DNA from: Bacillus sp. 2205SS5-2
GTDB lineage: Bacteria; Bacillota; Bacilli; Bacillales; Bacillaceae_K
Assembly (NCBI RefSeq): GCF_037024155.1
Contig: NZ_JAYKTS010000013.1
Location: 1 to 64,000 of the forward strand
Length of the DNA stretch: 64,000 nucleotides
Direction of reading: 5' to 3'
The notes beneath the pieces were generated by a model. That model was not told the origin of the DNA. It searched no databases and saw only the letters and a list, made by a program, of their open reading frames with translations. Shown here piece after piece: positions 37,135 through 46,033 of this stretch; position 1 is the stretch's first letter; every line of letters starts with the position of its first letter. The translations under genes were made by a program, and so were the position numbers.

Positions 37135-37656
37135 TTACTTTAAAATACGAAGATACTCTTTCCACGGACCCACATCATCACTGTACCTCATTGCCATAAC
37201 GCGTACAATTTGTGACGTATGTGTTAAATCATGGACCACCCACGTAGAAAGCAATTCTCTTAATGTCACCACACCCAAAGCCGGATGGATGGCCCTGTGT
37301 TCAAAATTTATCTCTTGATCGATTAATTCTTTCAGAACCTGTAGATTCCGCTTTCGAAGAGCTTTAAATTTCATGAATTTCTGCTCCAAGGTACTTTCAA
37401 GATGATCCTTCAGGTGACTAAATCGATCAAATGGAGGGAAAACACTGTCAGAATCCTCATTAAGAATCATTTCAATCCTTGGAATCCAGTTCGTTTTTTC
37501 AGCTTCTATTAAGTGATCGATGACTTCTATGACTGTCCATGTGCCTTCACCCTCATTTGTTTCCAGCCATTCTTCCGATAATCCGCTTAACAAATACTTT
37601 AATGATTGAGGTGTACGTTCCAAAATTTCCATAGCTTCACTAATATTAAAATTCAT
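37135..37656 (-). CDS. DinB-family protein
   Basis: The 173-residue protein follows an AAGGAGGGAACGAA site. It is a four-helix DinB-superfamily fold with the expected metal-binding histidines in WTVIEVIDHLIEAEKTN and STWVVHDLTHTSQIVRVM. Members include bacillithiol S-transferases (BstA) and other thiol-dependent enzymes, so a detoxification role is possible, but the substrate cannot be told from sequence. Confidence 0.85.
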   Translation of the reverse strand: MNFNISEAMEILERTPQSLKYLLSGLSEEWLETNEGEGTWTVIEVIDHLIEAEKTNWIPRIEMILNEDSDSVFPPFDRFSHLKDHLESTLEQKFMKFKALRKRNLQVLKELIDQEINFEHRAIHPALGVVTLRELLSTWVVHDLTHTSQIVRVMAMRYSDDVGPWKEYLRILK

Positions 37657-37861
37657 TTCGTTCCCTCCTTATTTTTTAGACGAGTACACTAAGAACGGTA
37701 TTCCCTTTTCATCCAAAAAACAAGGAATGAAAACTACTATTGATATTAACTAGATATAAAATTTTTTCGCTAATTTAGTAGTGGGCAGATCGCAAATTTC
37801 TCCTCTATTATATCATTTAATTGAACCCTTGCAGCATCCTACCCAAAGCCTCGATTCCTAT

Positions 37862-37888
37862 TGTATAATTCCTGTTAGAACCGAATAG
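37862..37888 (+). promoter_or_regulatory. Orphan copy of the CueP-gene promoter region
   Basis: TGTATAATTCCTGTTAGAAC with the following CGAATAGGG closely repeats 20296-20327 upstream of the CueP-like gene, but here it runs straight into a REP module with no gene behind it. Confidence 0.45.
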
Positions 37889-38006
37889 GGAAGCACCGGG
37901 ACGGTTCTCACGCTTCTTTTCCAGTAAATGACAGGCTTTTCACCTCTTTTCCACCTATATAATTAGTGATCACATCTTAGGGTGAGCTCACTAATTATAT
38001 AGGTGG
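37889..38006 (-). repeat. REP module M1, left inverted copy
   Basis: Read on the minus strand this is a palindrome (ATATAATTAGTGAGCTCACC with its partner), AAAAGAGGTGAAAAGCCTGT, CATTTACTGGAAAAGAAGCG and the hairpin ACCGTCCCGGTGCTTCC. It is the inverted counterpart of 39220-39337, and the two enclose the Y1 transposase and comM fragment. Confidence 0.8.
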
Positions 38007-38157
38007 TATTTTTGGGTATTGATAGCGGGTATCACTCAAGTACTTTAAAGTATTAAAGTGAAGTTCTTATTTTGGTGCTTTGGCGTGTTGGTTTGATTGA
38101 GTATATATTAATTTAAGGGACGTATCTTCCTGGTAGAAGAAATAATAGGAGGAGTTT

Positions 38158-38697
38158 ATGTCAAGGAAGAAAAGAGTTTGGTATCCTGGTGCTATAAATC
38201 ATATTACAGCCCGGGGAAACCGGCAAATTGCCCTTTTTCACAGGGAGGAAGATTACCTCATGTATTTAGCGATCCTCGAAGATGTCCGCGAAATGTGCCC
38301 TTTTGTATTGCATTCCTACTGTTTGATGACTAACCATATACACCTTCAAATTGAAACCACCCAGCATCACATCAAAGACATTATGAAAGAACTCCACTCA
38401 CGATATGCCATTTACCTTAATCGATGTTTGCATACGGGCGGCCACCTTTTTCAAGGAATATATGGATCGGAGTTGATTGAATCGAGCCACTCTTTTCTCA
38501 AAGTCAGCAGATATATCCACCCTAATCCTCTGGAGGAGAAGATGGTGAAGAATCTGGTCCATTATCCCTGGAGTAGCTACCCTTCCTATATAGCCACATT
38601 GATAATCCCCTTATCCACCCATCTAAAACGCAACCCTACTTTCAAGAGCCTTTTGCAGAAAGTTATAGAAGTTTCATTGAATATAAAAAGAACATAA
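38158..38697 (+). CDS. REP-associated tyrosine transposase (Y1, IS200-like), second type
   Basis: The 179-residue protein begins right after AGGAGGAGTTT and has the Y1 transposase signature: WYPGAINHITARGNRQIALF, the HUH motif CLMTNHIHLQIETT, SRYAIYLNRCLHTGGHLFQG with the candidate catalytic Tyr, and SRYIHPNPLEEKMVKNLVHY. It is shorter than the other two Y1 proteins in the window and lacks their C-terminal helix-turn-helix, so it belongs to a different subgroup or has lost that end. It sits between two inverted REP modules, consistent with the enzyme acting on them. Confidence 0.85.
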   Translation: MSRKKRVWYPGAINHITARGNRQIALFHREEDYLMYLAILEDVREMCPFVLHSYCLMTNHIHLQIETTQHHIKDIMKELHSRYAIYLNRCLHTGGHLFQGIYGSELIESSHSFLKVSRYIHPNPLEEKMVKNLVHYPWSSYPSYIATLIIPLSTHLKRNPTFKSLLQKVIEVSLNIKRT

Positions 38698-38706
38698 AAC
38701 GATAGA

Positions 38707-39150
38707 GTGAAATTCTTGTCTGCCAAAATTTCCAGTATTAGTCTTAAATACCTTGAAGGATATCGCGTCAAGGTGGAAGTGCAAGCTATGGAAGGGAAGG
38801 AGTACATAGTGATTGTAGGTTTGCCCGATGCTTCCGTCAAAGAATCGAAGGAGAGAGCAGCGGCGGCGCTTCATTCCATGAAGCACTCCCTTACCGACCA
38901 AAAGATCATCATTAATCTATCTCCAGCTGAGCAAAAGAAAAACGGACCGTTGTTTGATCTGCCGATGGCTCTCGGGGTGCTCCTAAGTATGAAGGAAATC
39001 CATGTGAAGATCTCTGAAGACGATGCTTTTATCGGTGCTCTATCGCTGGATAGAGGCATTCAGCCTGTTGAAGGAATGCTGCCTGCTATATCGGCGTCCA
39101 AGAAACTTGGTCTCCGATATAGAACAAGGAAACTGTTTAATTCTACTTGA
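38707..39150 (+). pseudogene. Truncated comM/yifB-like gene (N-terminal part)
   Basis: The frame starts with GTG 9 bp after the transposase stop and encodes about 130 residues matching the N-terminus of ComM: IVGLPDASVKESKERAAAAL, IINLSPAEQKKNGPLFDLPM, AFIGALSLDRGIQPVEGMLP. It is close to the full-length protein at 58765-60309. At about 39130 homology stops and sequence shared with 61791 onward begins; the ATPase domain is absent, so the product cannot be functional. Confidence 0.85.
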
Positions 39151-39219
39151 CGGATACACACGGAGCTTCCCCTCATCATGTAATTCCAAAACCTTTCGAT
39201 AATGAACCATTCAAAAATG

Positions 39220-39337
39220 TCACCTACATAATTAGTGAGCTCACCCTAAGATGTGATCACTAATTATGTAGGTGGAAAAGAGGTGAATATCCTGTCATTT
39301 ACTGGTAAGGAAGCATGAGAACCGTCCCGGTGCTTCC
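39220..39337 (+). repeat. REP module M1, right copy with 44-bp palindrome
   Basis: TCACCT, then a 44-bp palindromic block (39226-39269, arms ACATAATTAGTGA and TCACTAATTATGT), then AGGTGGAAAAGAGGTGAATA, CATTTACTGGTAAGGAAGC and the hairpin ending GGTGCTTCC. The same module at 61791-61952 lacks exactly the 44 bp. Confidence 0.85.
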
Positions 39338-39352
39338 CCTGGTGCTTCCCTG

Positions 39353-39730
39353 ATGGACTCTATGTTGACGCCTTGCTGAAAGTCGTCATCAATTAGAGCA
39401 TCCCTCAAATCGTAAAGGCTATCAGATTGTTTTACTTGTGCAAAAAGCATAAGTTTTAGAAATGAATCCATAGTTAGTTTTTTAGTATAACGGTTATATT
39501 GCATGGTTTTCACATCTTTTTCAAATGATTGAAAATTTATCGGAGAAAACCATTGCCCAAATGAAGTTTTTCGTGTAATCTTGTCCATGATTTTGGTCCT
39601 TTTTAGTGGATTGGGACGGGTTACCACCTGACTTTATCCATTATAAAGGACTTTTTCTTTGCATAAAATAATCAAATTGAAGATTGTGAGTATTTTAAAT
39701 ATTTACATTAAATTAATGCAACACTAGTGA
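39353..39730 (-). pseudogene. N-terminal remnant of an IS4-family transposase with IS left end
   Basis: The likely start MDKITRKTSFGQWFSPINFQ (39588) leads into KKLTMDSFLKLMLFAQVKQS and ALIDDDFQQGVNIESI, the DUF4372-type N-terminus of IS4-family transposases. It then runs into REP module sequence at about 39353 and terminates. The IS end TTAATGCAACACTAGTG lies at 39713-39729. Confidence 0.75.
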
Positions 39731-40004
39731 CCTAAAGTACAAAAATTAATGGTTGGATATTATTTGATTCTGCTTGACGTGTCCATACCGCAACCAAGAA
39801 TTGCTTCCAGTCACATTCGTCTCATATCTCCTTGTAAAATAATCAAATACTTGATTGATTCTTCTTGAGACATACTTCATTCAACCAAGGGCTCTGATCA
39901 TTTCCCTCGCTGTCTTCTCTTACAGTAAAAAAGTATCCTTCAAATAAAATTGGAACTGGCTAAAGGAAAAGTGAATCAGTCCCGTCTGTCACTCACTAAA
40001 TATG
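39730..40004. other. Gene-free stretch with one solitary satellite palindrome
   Basis: The only structure I see is at about 39809-39873: CGTCTCATATCTCC, then AATCAAATACTTGATT and TTGAGACATACTTCATTC, a diverged half-unit of the array at 27566-28584 with both outer arms. Confidence 0.6.
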
Positions 40005-40780
40005 TTGGAGTTGCTTATTTAATTTTTGGGCGAACAATGGTAATATTTTGTGGACGTAATCATAGCTAATCTGACCATTATGACTCAATAATTCACCGGT
40101 TGAACCACCTTAGGAATCCGCATTCAACATACGTCCCCACTCAGGGAGATAATATCTCGCATTCAAATAGTACAGCTGCATTTTATGAACATAACGATAC
40201 CCACGATAACGATAAGGATTCTTCTCTCCCAGATTGACCCCAGAAGTATCAATTGGATTCACTATCTGGTTTCCCCCGGCATCCTATTGATAAGAAACCA
40301 CCTGATTTCCATCTCGGTCAATCAAACCAATAATATCCTTATGAATGTTCCGAATATAGAAGTATTCTTCACCGTTCTAATTCTACTGATGGGTGAGCCA
40401 GATGAGCTGTACGTGTAATGGATTTCATCGGTGCCATTCGTTTCAAAAATCACTTTATCCTCATCAAGCTGAAAAGTTGATTTGGCTCCACCCACCACTT
40501 TTCCTGTTCGGTAGCCATCTTCATTATACTTAAAGCTTAATGAATGGTCTGGTGTTGTCATTTTAGAATGTTGGTCTCCGTTTTCCCACTTGAACGTATG
40601 ACCGGTAATGGAGATCGGAGTACCGATAGAGTCGTAAGTTATACTCAACCATTATACGCCTCTAGCTTTTCTTTCCAATTTGAATCGTAAGAATACGTGA
40701 TGGTTTTCGTTGGTGTTCCGAGTGTACCAGTGGAGTAGGCATATTCTTTCTTCGCGAGAATATTGCCTCTCATGTCTCAT
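40005..40780 (-). pseudogene. Fragment of an RHS/YD-repeat protein (WapA-like)
   Basis: On the minus strand, broken frames give RHS-repeat sequence: NILAKKEYAYSTGTLGTPTK, SITYDSIGTPISITGHTFKW, SLSFKYNEDGYRTGKVVGGA, IGLIDRDGNQVVSY, NPIDTSGVNLGEKNPYRYRG, YYLNARYYLPEWGRMLNADS. At least two frameshifts and an in-frame stop separate these blocks. The N-terminal bulk is missing and the C-terminal toxin part is cut short, so this is a relic of a polymorphic-toxin gene. Confidence 0.8.
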
Positions 40781-40785
40781 CCAAC

Positions 40786-40828
40786 AAAAAGAGTGAGTCA
40801 CTAATGAAAGCTGTGACTCACTCTTTTT
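40786..40828. terminator. Terminator-like hairpin (shared with 27276-27316)
   Basis: AAAAAGAGTGAGTCA pairs with TGACTCACTCTTTTT. A worn third copy lies near 41010-41035. The remaining sequence to 41084 has no gene. Confidence 0.6.
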
Positions 40829-41084
40829 GGTTTTAAAAACAACACCTGTTTAGCTGTCAGAGGGGAAGGTACCACCTTTGTCCCGCGGAACTAAATCAGG
40901 AGTGTTCCGCTTGATACAAAGATTCTGTTTGTTTTGACTTTCTAGTTGTTGCAAAAAATGGGTACGACAAGGAACCTGTCCCTAAAAGAAGGAGACGATA
41001 GTGAAAGCAGTGGCCCACTCTTTTTGTTTTAAACACATCAATTGTCTTGTTGCTAGTAGAGATAATCCTCTATTTGTTCCAAAC

Positions 41085-41915
41085 CTAGAACATTTCCAAC
41101 ATATTTCTAATCTCCTCGATGAACCCCAACACGCTTGTTTGGAAAATAAAGTACGTAATCAAGAGGGAGAGAGTAGACGCTCCAACACTCAAATAGATTG
41201 AATTCACCTGCTTACCGCTCTTCATTGCCCGATCATAAACAACCAGGGCTGGCATTACTATGACTGTGAAAATTAATGAAATCCCTATTAAAAGAAGTGT
41301 GATTTGAATGGAACCTGTTAACCCCATAATGATGGCTAAAACATTTAATGAAGTAAATGGAATGATGACACTTCCGAAATTCCCAATCATTTCTTTAAAA
41401 GTCATTGAATCAGACATTAATTTAATGGCAGCGAACGCACTTAACATCGCCCCGGCTATAAATAATAGCGAAAATATGAATAACTGTGAAACAATGTCAA
41501 AGGCAGGCAGTGATTGGGGCGCCATTGCTTCCCCAAAGAAGTTTCCAAATCCACCCATCACGCTTTTAAATATCTTATTCATTAAAAAATATAGGCTTAA
41601 TGAAAATGCCAAGATGAATACAGCAATTGTAATCAATCCGTTCACAAAATTCCTGTCATGTCCTGTCAAAGCTGCTGAAGGTCGTTTCAGAACGTCCACT
41701 ACAAAACTCCCATACCTAGAAACACCTTCTTTGGCTTTTTTTAAGTTATTACTCATCTGCTTTGATTGTTGATTATTGTAAGTCGTTGCGGCAACCTCTT
41801 CTTGAGCAGACTGTGGCGTTTCGTTTTCATTTTTCAAAGTAAGTGCCGTGCCACACTTTCCGCAAAATTTCCCAGATTCCTGCTGGTGGAAGCATTTAGT
41901 ACATGTAAGTAACAT
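41085..41915 (-). CDS. Zinc-ribbon multi-pass membrane protein
   Basis: The 276-residue protein starts behind GAGGGG. It opens with a zinc ribbon (CTKCFHQQESGKFCGKCG, four Cys), a charged linker, and about five hydrophobic spans from residue 90 on (LITIAVFILAFSLSLYFLM, LFIFSLLFIAGAMLSAFAAI, ITLLLIGISLIFTVIVMPAL). The overall plan resembles YIP1-like membrane proteins with a ribbon. It follows the TcaA-type gene by 17 bp, so the two form an operon and probably work together in the envelope. Exact function unknown. Confidence 0.75.
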   Translation of the reverse strand: MLLTCTKCFHQQESGKFCGKCGTALTLKNENETPQSAQEEVAATTYNNQQSKQMSNNLKKAKEGVSRYGSFVVDVLKRPSAALTGHDRNFVNGLITIAVFILAFSLSLYFLMNKIFKSVMGGFGNFFGEAMAPQSLPAFDIVSQLFIFSLLFIAGAMLSAFAAIKLMSDSMTFKEMIGNFGSVIIPFTSLNVLAIIMGLTGSIQITLLLIGISLIFTVIVMPALVVYDRAMKSGKQVNSIYLSVGASTLSLLITYFIFQTSVLGFIEEIRNMLEMF

Positions 41916-41932
41916 CTAATTATTCCCCTCCA

Positions 41933-43294
41933 TTAAAGTTGATTTCTTTCTGTATCCTTGATGTCGATTTTCTCAATTTTGTACCCGTAATCCGAATCCA
42001 TGAGCGTATATATTTTTTCTTTCTGATATACTGTTTTCTCACCCAAGTGATTGGTAAAAACGAAAATTTCCAATGTGGAAATTTCGAAGGTATCTTCTTT
42101 CACATTTTTTGACTCTGTAATACTATTTTCAGTGAATTCATATGAGTACTCTTTATCTTGAAGATCTCCTATATAGTCTATAAGTTCTTCTTCTGCTTCG
42201 CTTCCCGGTAATAAATAATCAGCAACCAATTCGAAATTCTTGGCGTTTAGTGCCTTTTCATAGGCACTGCGGAAATCTAGAACATGCTGATTCTCTTCAG
42301 AATATCTCTCTTCGGTATTTCCACTGTCATTTTGATCAACAACAGCCTGCGAATCTTTTTCTTCGAAGCTAAAAGAGAGACTTCCCCACTTCTGGTCATT
42401 TTGTGTAATTTGATCAGATATTAACGTTTCACCATCATCGCCTGTCCACTCTGCATGCAAGGTGACTTCTTTATCCTTAGGGAACGGTCCTAATACAACA
42501 AGCTCCTCCAGTGTCTTATCTGTACTTTCCCCATTTACAAAAAGAGTGGCGCCAGGATATTTAGTCGCAATATGATACTCTTCTGTAGGAAAATTCAACT
42601 CAATATCAGATATATGATTACTATTATTATTCACTTGAATCTCTTCAGAAATATGTAAAGTACCAAATAAACTAGTTGTCTCACCACTTACTGAATAAGT
42701 ACCAGGATAGGCTTCTGTAAGTTCGACTGGGTTTTCAACACTCTTGACGTCTACAGAGACATCATTAATTCTGAAAGTAGATTCCAGATTGGTAGATAGC
42801 CTGATCTTATTGGGTATTGCATGAATTTCATATGTATTATAAAGACCAAGAATAGAATTCTTTTTCACCTTAAACAAATCATTATTATATGAATCTACTA
42901 CAATTGAATCTAACTCAGTATCACTTTGCATAATGGCGACCAATTGTGGCCTTACATTTTCCCAATTAGCGTTCTTAATATAGGAAAGATATTGATCATG
43001 GTCGATAAGTGCATTCTCATCTAATTCTACATTTTCCATAAATAATGCACTATTATTATCAGCCACAGCTCTGTCCATTGCTTGAACCGTTTTTAATGGA
43101 TTCAATATCGAGGATACAATCAAGTGTGAAGTAACCAAACCTATCACTAACACTCCGAAAATTGCTAAGGAAACCTTCTTCTTTTTAGACATAGGCCTCC
43201 TTGGTTGTATTTTTTCAGCTCCCTTCGTTCCACAAGCTTGACAAAAAGCCTGTTCATTTTCCAGAGGTGCACCACATTCTGCACAGTATTTCAA
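41933..43294 (-). CDS. TcaA/YvbJ-like zinc-ribbon membrane protein
   Basis: Translation starts at TTG with GGGGG about 8 nt upstream. The 453-residue protein has an N-terminal zinc ribbon (YCAECGAPLENEQAFCQACG), one membrane span at about residues 42-63 (SLAIFGVLVIGLVTSHLIVS) and a large extracytoplasmic region of tandem TcaA-type beta domains (about 65-320) plus a C-terminal NTF2-like part (FRSAYEKALNAKNFELVADY). It matches B. subtilis YvbJ and S. aureus TcaA, the latter involved in glycopeptide sensitivity and wall stress. It heads a two-gene operon. Confidence 0.82.
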   Translation of the reverse strand: MKYCAECGAPLENEQAFCQACGTKGAEKIQPRRPMSKKKKVSLAIFGVLVIGLVTSHLIVSSILNPLKTVQAMDRAVADNNSALFMENVELDENALIDHDQYLSYIKNANWENVRPQLVAIMQSDTELDSIVVDSYNNDLFKVKKNSILGLYNTYEIHAIPNKIRLSTNLESTFRINDVSVDVKSVENPVELTEAYPGTYSVSGETTSLFGTLHISEEIQVNNNSNHISDIELNFPTEEYHIATKYPGATLFVNGESTDKTLEELVVLGPFPKDKEVTLHAEWTGDDGETLISDQITQNDQKWGSLSFSFEEKDSQAVVDQNDSGNTEERYSEENQHVLDFRSAYEKALNAKNFELVADYLLPGSEAEEELIDYIGDLQDKEYSYEFTENSITESKNVKEDTFEISTLEIFVFTNHLGEKTVYQKEKIYTLMDSDYGYKIEKIDIKDTERNQL

Positions 43295-43898
43295 ATAAAC
43301 AGCCCCCTTTCCTTCAGTAAAAATAACAAACTTAGGAATAATTTGCTATTTAATGATTCTATTATACCAAACCTTTTGTCTGATTTGGTCGGTTTTTGCC
43401 ATTTAATGTTGAGCTCTTGAAGGATATATACAACCATGATTAAAAAATTTTTTAATCGGGACAGAGGGCTCACATACCAGGCGCACCCAAAAAGCCTCTT
43501 CACCAAAGCATAGAGGGCTTCAAATCTAACCGTGAAAAATTGCTGTAAACAAGCTTTTTAGGATAGTGACTAGGCACCAAATATGTCATATCTCTTTTGT
43601 TATTGCAGTAGCTATTAAGCGTTTATAGGTTTCGTAATATAGTCCACGATTCGTTGTTAAAAAATACTTTTTATCATAAAGCTCCTTAAAACATATAAAA
43701 TCTTCACTATCGCGTTCGGCTGCACCTTGCATGAGCATACCCTTTTAGACAATCTATATTTCTATCTGCTAAAACATTCAACCAATCTATTGTATGGAAG
43801 TTTCTGACATGTCACTTAGATGATTTCATGTTTTCACCTACTTAAATAATGATAGTAAAATTAACATTTCGCAGGTTTGCTTTGGTGCCTACCCGATT
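43295..43898. other. Gene-free stretch with short repeat R4
   Basis: At 43528-43585 lies a copy of a dispersed repeat (GTGAAAAATTGCTGTAAACA, then GGATAGTGACTAGGCACC) that recurs at 62047-62102 and 63897-63945; an inverted piece (GGTGCCTACCCGATTAT) lies at 43884-43900. I see no gene here. Confidence 0.5.
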
Positions 43899-43978
43899 AT
43901 ACAAGGTGCGACTTAACATCCATTCTTTCTTTGGCAACGATAACCAATTTCAATCCACACACCTATATAAGGTGCGAC
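43899..43978 (-). CRISPR. Relic type I-C CRISPR array
   Basis: A perfect 32-bp unit at 43947-43978 reads on the minus strand GTCGCACCTTATATAGG then TGTGTGGATTGAAAT, the type I-C repeat pattern with its GTCGCAC start and GTGGATTGAAAT end. A 34-bp spacer follows (43913-43946), then a partial repeat ending GTGCGAC at 43906-43912, cut by repeat R4. An IS4 element is inserted exactly at the repeat edge, and beyond it (45579 onward) lies either another spacer or the leader. No cas gene is in the window, so the array is an orphan. Confidence 0.75.
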
Positions 43979-44093
43979 CCATTAGTGTTGAATTAATTGA
44001 TTTGATATTTGTCAAGACTTTGGGTTTAAAAAGATAAATGTATTTTATTGTTATTTATGGGATTTTAAAGTCTTTATGGACATAAAAAAAACC

Positions 44094-44141
44094 CCTTATA
44101 ATTAGGGTTGGTAGTTCTCATCCAAATCCCTAATTATAAGG
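44094..44141 (+). promoter_or_regulatory. Hairpin hiding the transposase ribosome binding site
   Basis: CCTTATAATTAGGG (44094-44107) pairs perfectly with CCCTAATTATAAGG (44128-44141), and the latter overlaps the AAGGAG site (44138-44143). Transcripts entering from outside would fold and block translation, a known protective device of insertion sequences. Confidence 0.7.
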
Positions 44142-44149
44142 AGAAATCC

Positions 44150-45400
44150 ATGGATAAGAATACCACAAAATCCACAATAAATGAACTAGTAAATGTTTTA
44201 AGCGAAAAGAAATTTTTACAGATTATTAACGTGCCGGATGTTGATCGCTATGTCAAAAAGTTAACTGCCTATAGATTTTTTCAACTCTTTGTTATTGCCC
44301 AATTGAATGAATTGAGAAGTTTAAATCGTTTGGCGAAAAAGGCAAAAAACAAGAAAGAACTTCAACTTTTTATTGAGATTGACACCATAGGTGCTTCTCA
44401 ACTTTCTCGAAAGCAGGGTTCTCTTTCTCCTGATTCGTTTGAAAAGGTTTTTCATCATCTTGTCTTTAAGATCCAAGGAAAGGTTAATAAAAACCATCCT
44501 ATTTTTCGTGATATTGGTCGCCTTCATGTGATTGATTCCTCTACGATGACCATGAGTTTTAGTGAATACCCTTGGGCAACTTACCAGAAGACAAAGGCAG
44601 GGGTTCGACTCCATTTACGCGTGGTCGTAACGAAAGAACTCACCGTTCCGGATAAGGCTGTTTTATTACCTGCGACACACTCCGATCGATCACAAATGGA
44701 GGAACTAATCGAAATCGATTCCGACGCCATTCAATTATTTGATCGAGGGTACAATGATTATAAACAGTATGATCGTCTTTGTGATCATGGTATTCGATTC
44801 ATTACCCGATTAAAGAAAAATGCCAAGGTTGAAGTGCTGAATGAACGTGTGCCTGATCCAGAAAATCATATTTTTCAAGATCAAGAAGTTTATTTAGGTG
44901 ATGTTCAAAATGACACGAAAATGCAAAATTCCTTGCGTCTTATTCGCACCAAAGATAGCGAAGAAAACGAAATCATCCTCTTAACCAACTGTTTCGAATT
45001 ATCGGCTAAAGAAGTAGGTAATTTGTATCGTTATCGTTGGAAAATAGAGACCTTTTTTAAGTGGATGAAACAACATCTGAAAATCAAAACGTTCTATGGA
45101 AAGAGTCAAAATGCCGTTTATACTCAAATTTGGATCGCTTTAATTACGTATTGCTTACAAGTTTTATTGCAATTGAAATTACACCATGAGGGTCCACTAC
45201 TTGATATCAAAACAACCCTTCAGGACCTCCTTTTCGATCCTATAGAAGTATTCATTCGTTCTCTCTTTCGAAAACCTACAAGAGATTCAAAAGGTCGAAA
45301 AAAGTATGACTGGGAGAAGGAATTTCAGTTCATTGTAAGGCAATTCGAGGAAGGGAAGGTGATTCATTTAGATTCCCTAACCTACGATTCGATGTTCTAA
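44150..45400 (+). CDS. IS4-family transposase
   Basis: The 416-residue DDE transposase starts at ATG 44150 with AAGGAG 7 nt upstream. The N-terminal DUF4372-like domain is present (SEKKFLQIINVPDVDRYVKK). Catalytic residues are visible in HVIDSSTMTMS (first Asp), QLFDRGYNDYKQYDRL (second Asp) and YRYRWKIETFFKWMKQHLKI (Glu in the Y-R-E-K motif). Length and motifs indicate an intact enzyme. It is related to the fragments at 29500, 39353 and 45715, which are likely products of older relatives. Confidence 0.93.
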   Translation: MDKNTTKSTINELVNVLSEKKFLQIINVPDVDRYVKKLTAYRFFQLFVIAQLNELRSLNRLAKKAKNKKELQLFIEIDTIGASQLSRKQGSLSPDSFEKVFHHLVFKIQGKVNKNHPIFRDIGRLHVIDSSTMTMSFSEYPWATYQKTKAGVRLHLRVVVTKELTVPDKAVLLPATHSDRSQMEELIEIDSDAIQLFDRGYNDYKQYDRLCDHGIRFITRLKKNAKVEVLNERVPDPENHIFQDQEVYLGDVQNDTKMQNSLRLIRTKDSEENEIILLTNCFELSAKEVGNLYRYRWKIETFFKWMKQHLKIKTFYGKSQNAVYTQIWIALITYCLQVLLQLKLHHEGPLLDIKTTLQDLLFDPIEVFIRSLFRKPTRDSKGRKKYDWEKEFQFIVRQFEEGKVIHLDSLTYDSMF

Positions 45401-45714
45401 ACGTACGAAACAATAACAATTTACAAAATGTGGATGAGGGCTACCGAACATAGCCACTCAGCTTTTTTTTAAAAAATGAAAGAACGTTGATTCTGAAGAT
45501 TTAGAAAAAAGAAATATATGGGAATTTTGGTCGTTTGACAAACTTCAAAAATTTTTATGCAATGCTAATGGGTGCGACCGCCAAAACATGAAAATAATCC
45601 GGATTGGCTTTACATCAAACCGAAATAAATTACAAGAAATTTACAAACAAGTATCAAGATTCAATAAACTTGAAATAAAGGGACGATTTTTAGTGCGGGT
45701 CCCCTAGAGAAATT

Positions 45715-46028
45715 ATGTTCACTTCTCATTCGCACTTAAATACCCTACGGATTTCTCCGATAAATCTTTCATTATTTGAAGAAAACGTGAAAACCTTAAA
45801 ATTAGATTTCTATACGAAAAAATTGACAACCGAGTCATTCCTTAAATTACTGCTTTTTTCGCAGCTGCATGAAGTCGAAAGTCTCCATTCATTAAGTGAT
45901 TGTCTGTTAGATGATCAGCTTCAAAAAGGTATCGACCTCGATTCGATTAGTATTTCTCAGCTATCACGGCGACTAAACGGGTTAAATCCAGATCTATTTC
46001 AAAGACTTTTCCTTGATTTAGTCTCCCA
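45715..46028 (+). pseudogene. N-terminal remnant of another IS4-family transposase
   Basis: The frame reads FTSHSHLNTLRISPINLSLF, KKLTTESFLKLLLFSQLHEV, ISQLSRRLNGLNPDLFQRLF: the DUF4372-type N-terminus of an IS4 transposase, distinct from the intact one next door. After about 105 residues it meets a REP module (46034-46129) and stops. No good ribosome binding site is seen. Confidence 0.8.
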
Positions 46029-46033
46029 AATTC

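Larger units (their letters stand above)
43980..45570 (+). mobile_element. Intact IS4-family insertion sequence
   Basis: The 1591-bp element has imperfect terminal inverted repeats (left CATTAGTGTTGAATTAATTG, right complement CATTAGCATTGCATAAAAAT) and is flanked by a 9-bp duplication GGTGCGACC at 43971-43979 and 45571-45579. It encodes one full transposase. It interrupts the CRISPR relic. Confidence 0.88.

Noticed and set aside
43291..43506. 71-codon open frame upstream of the TcaA-like gene
   Set aside because: Overlaps the promoter region of a well-supported gene and lacks any domain or start signal.
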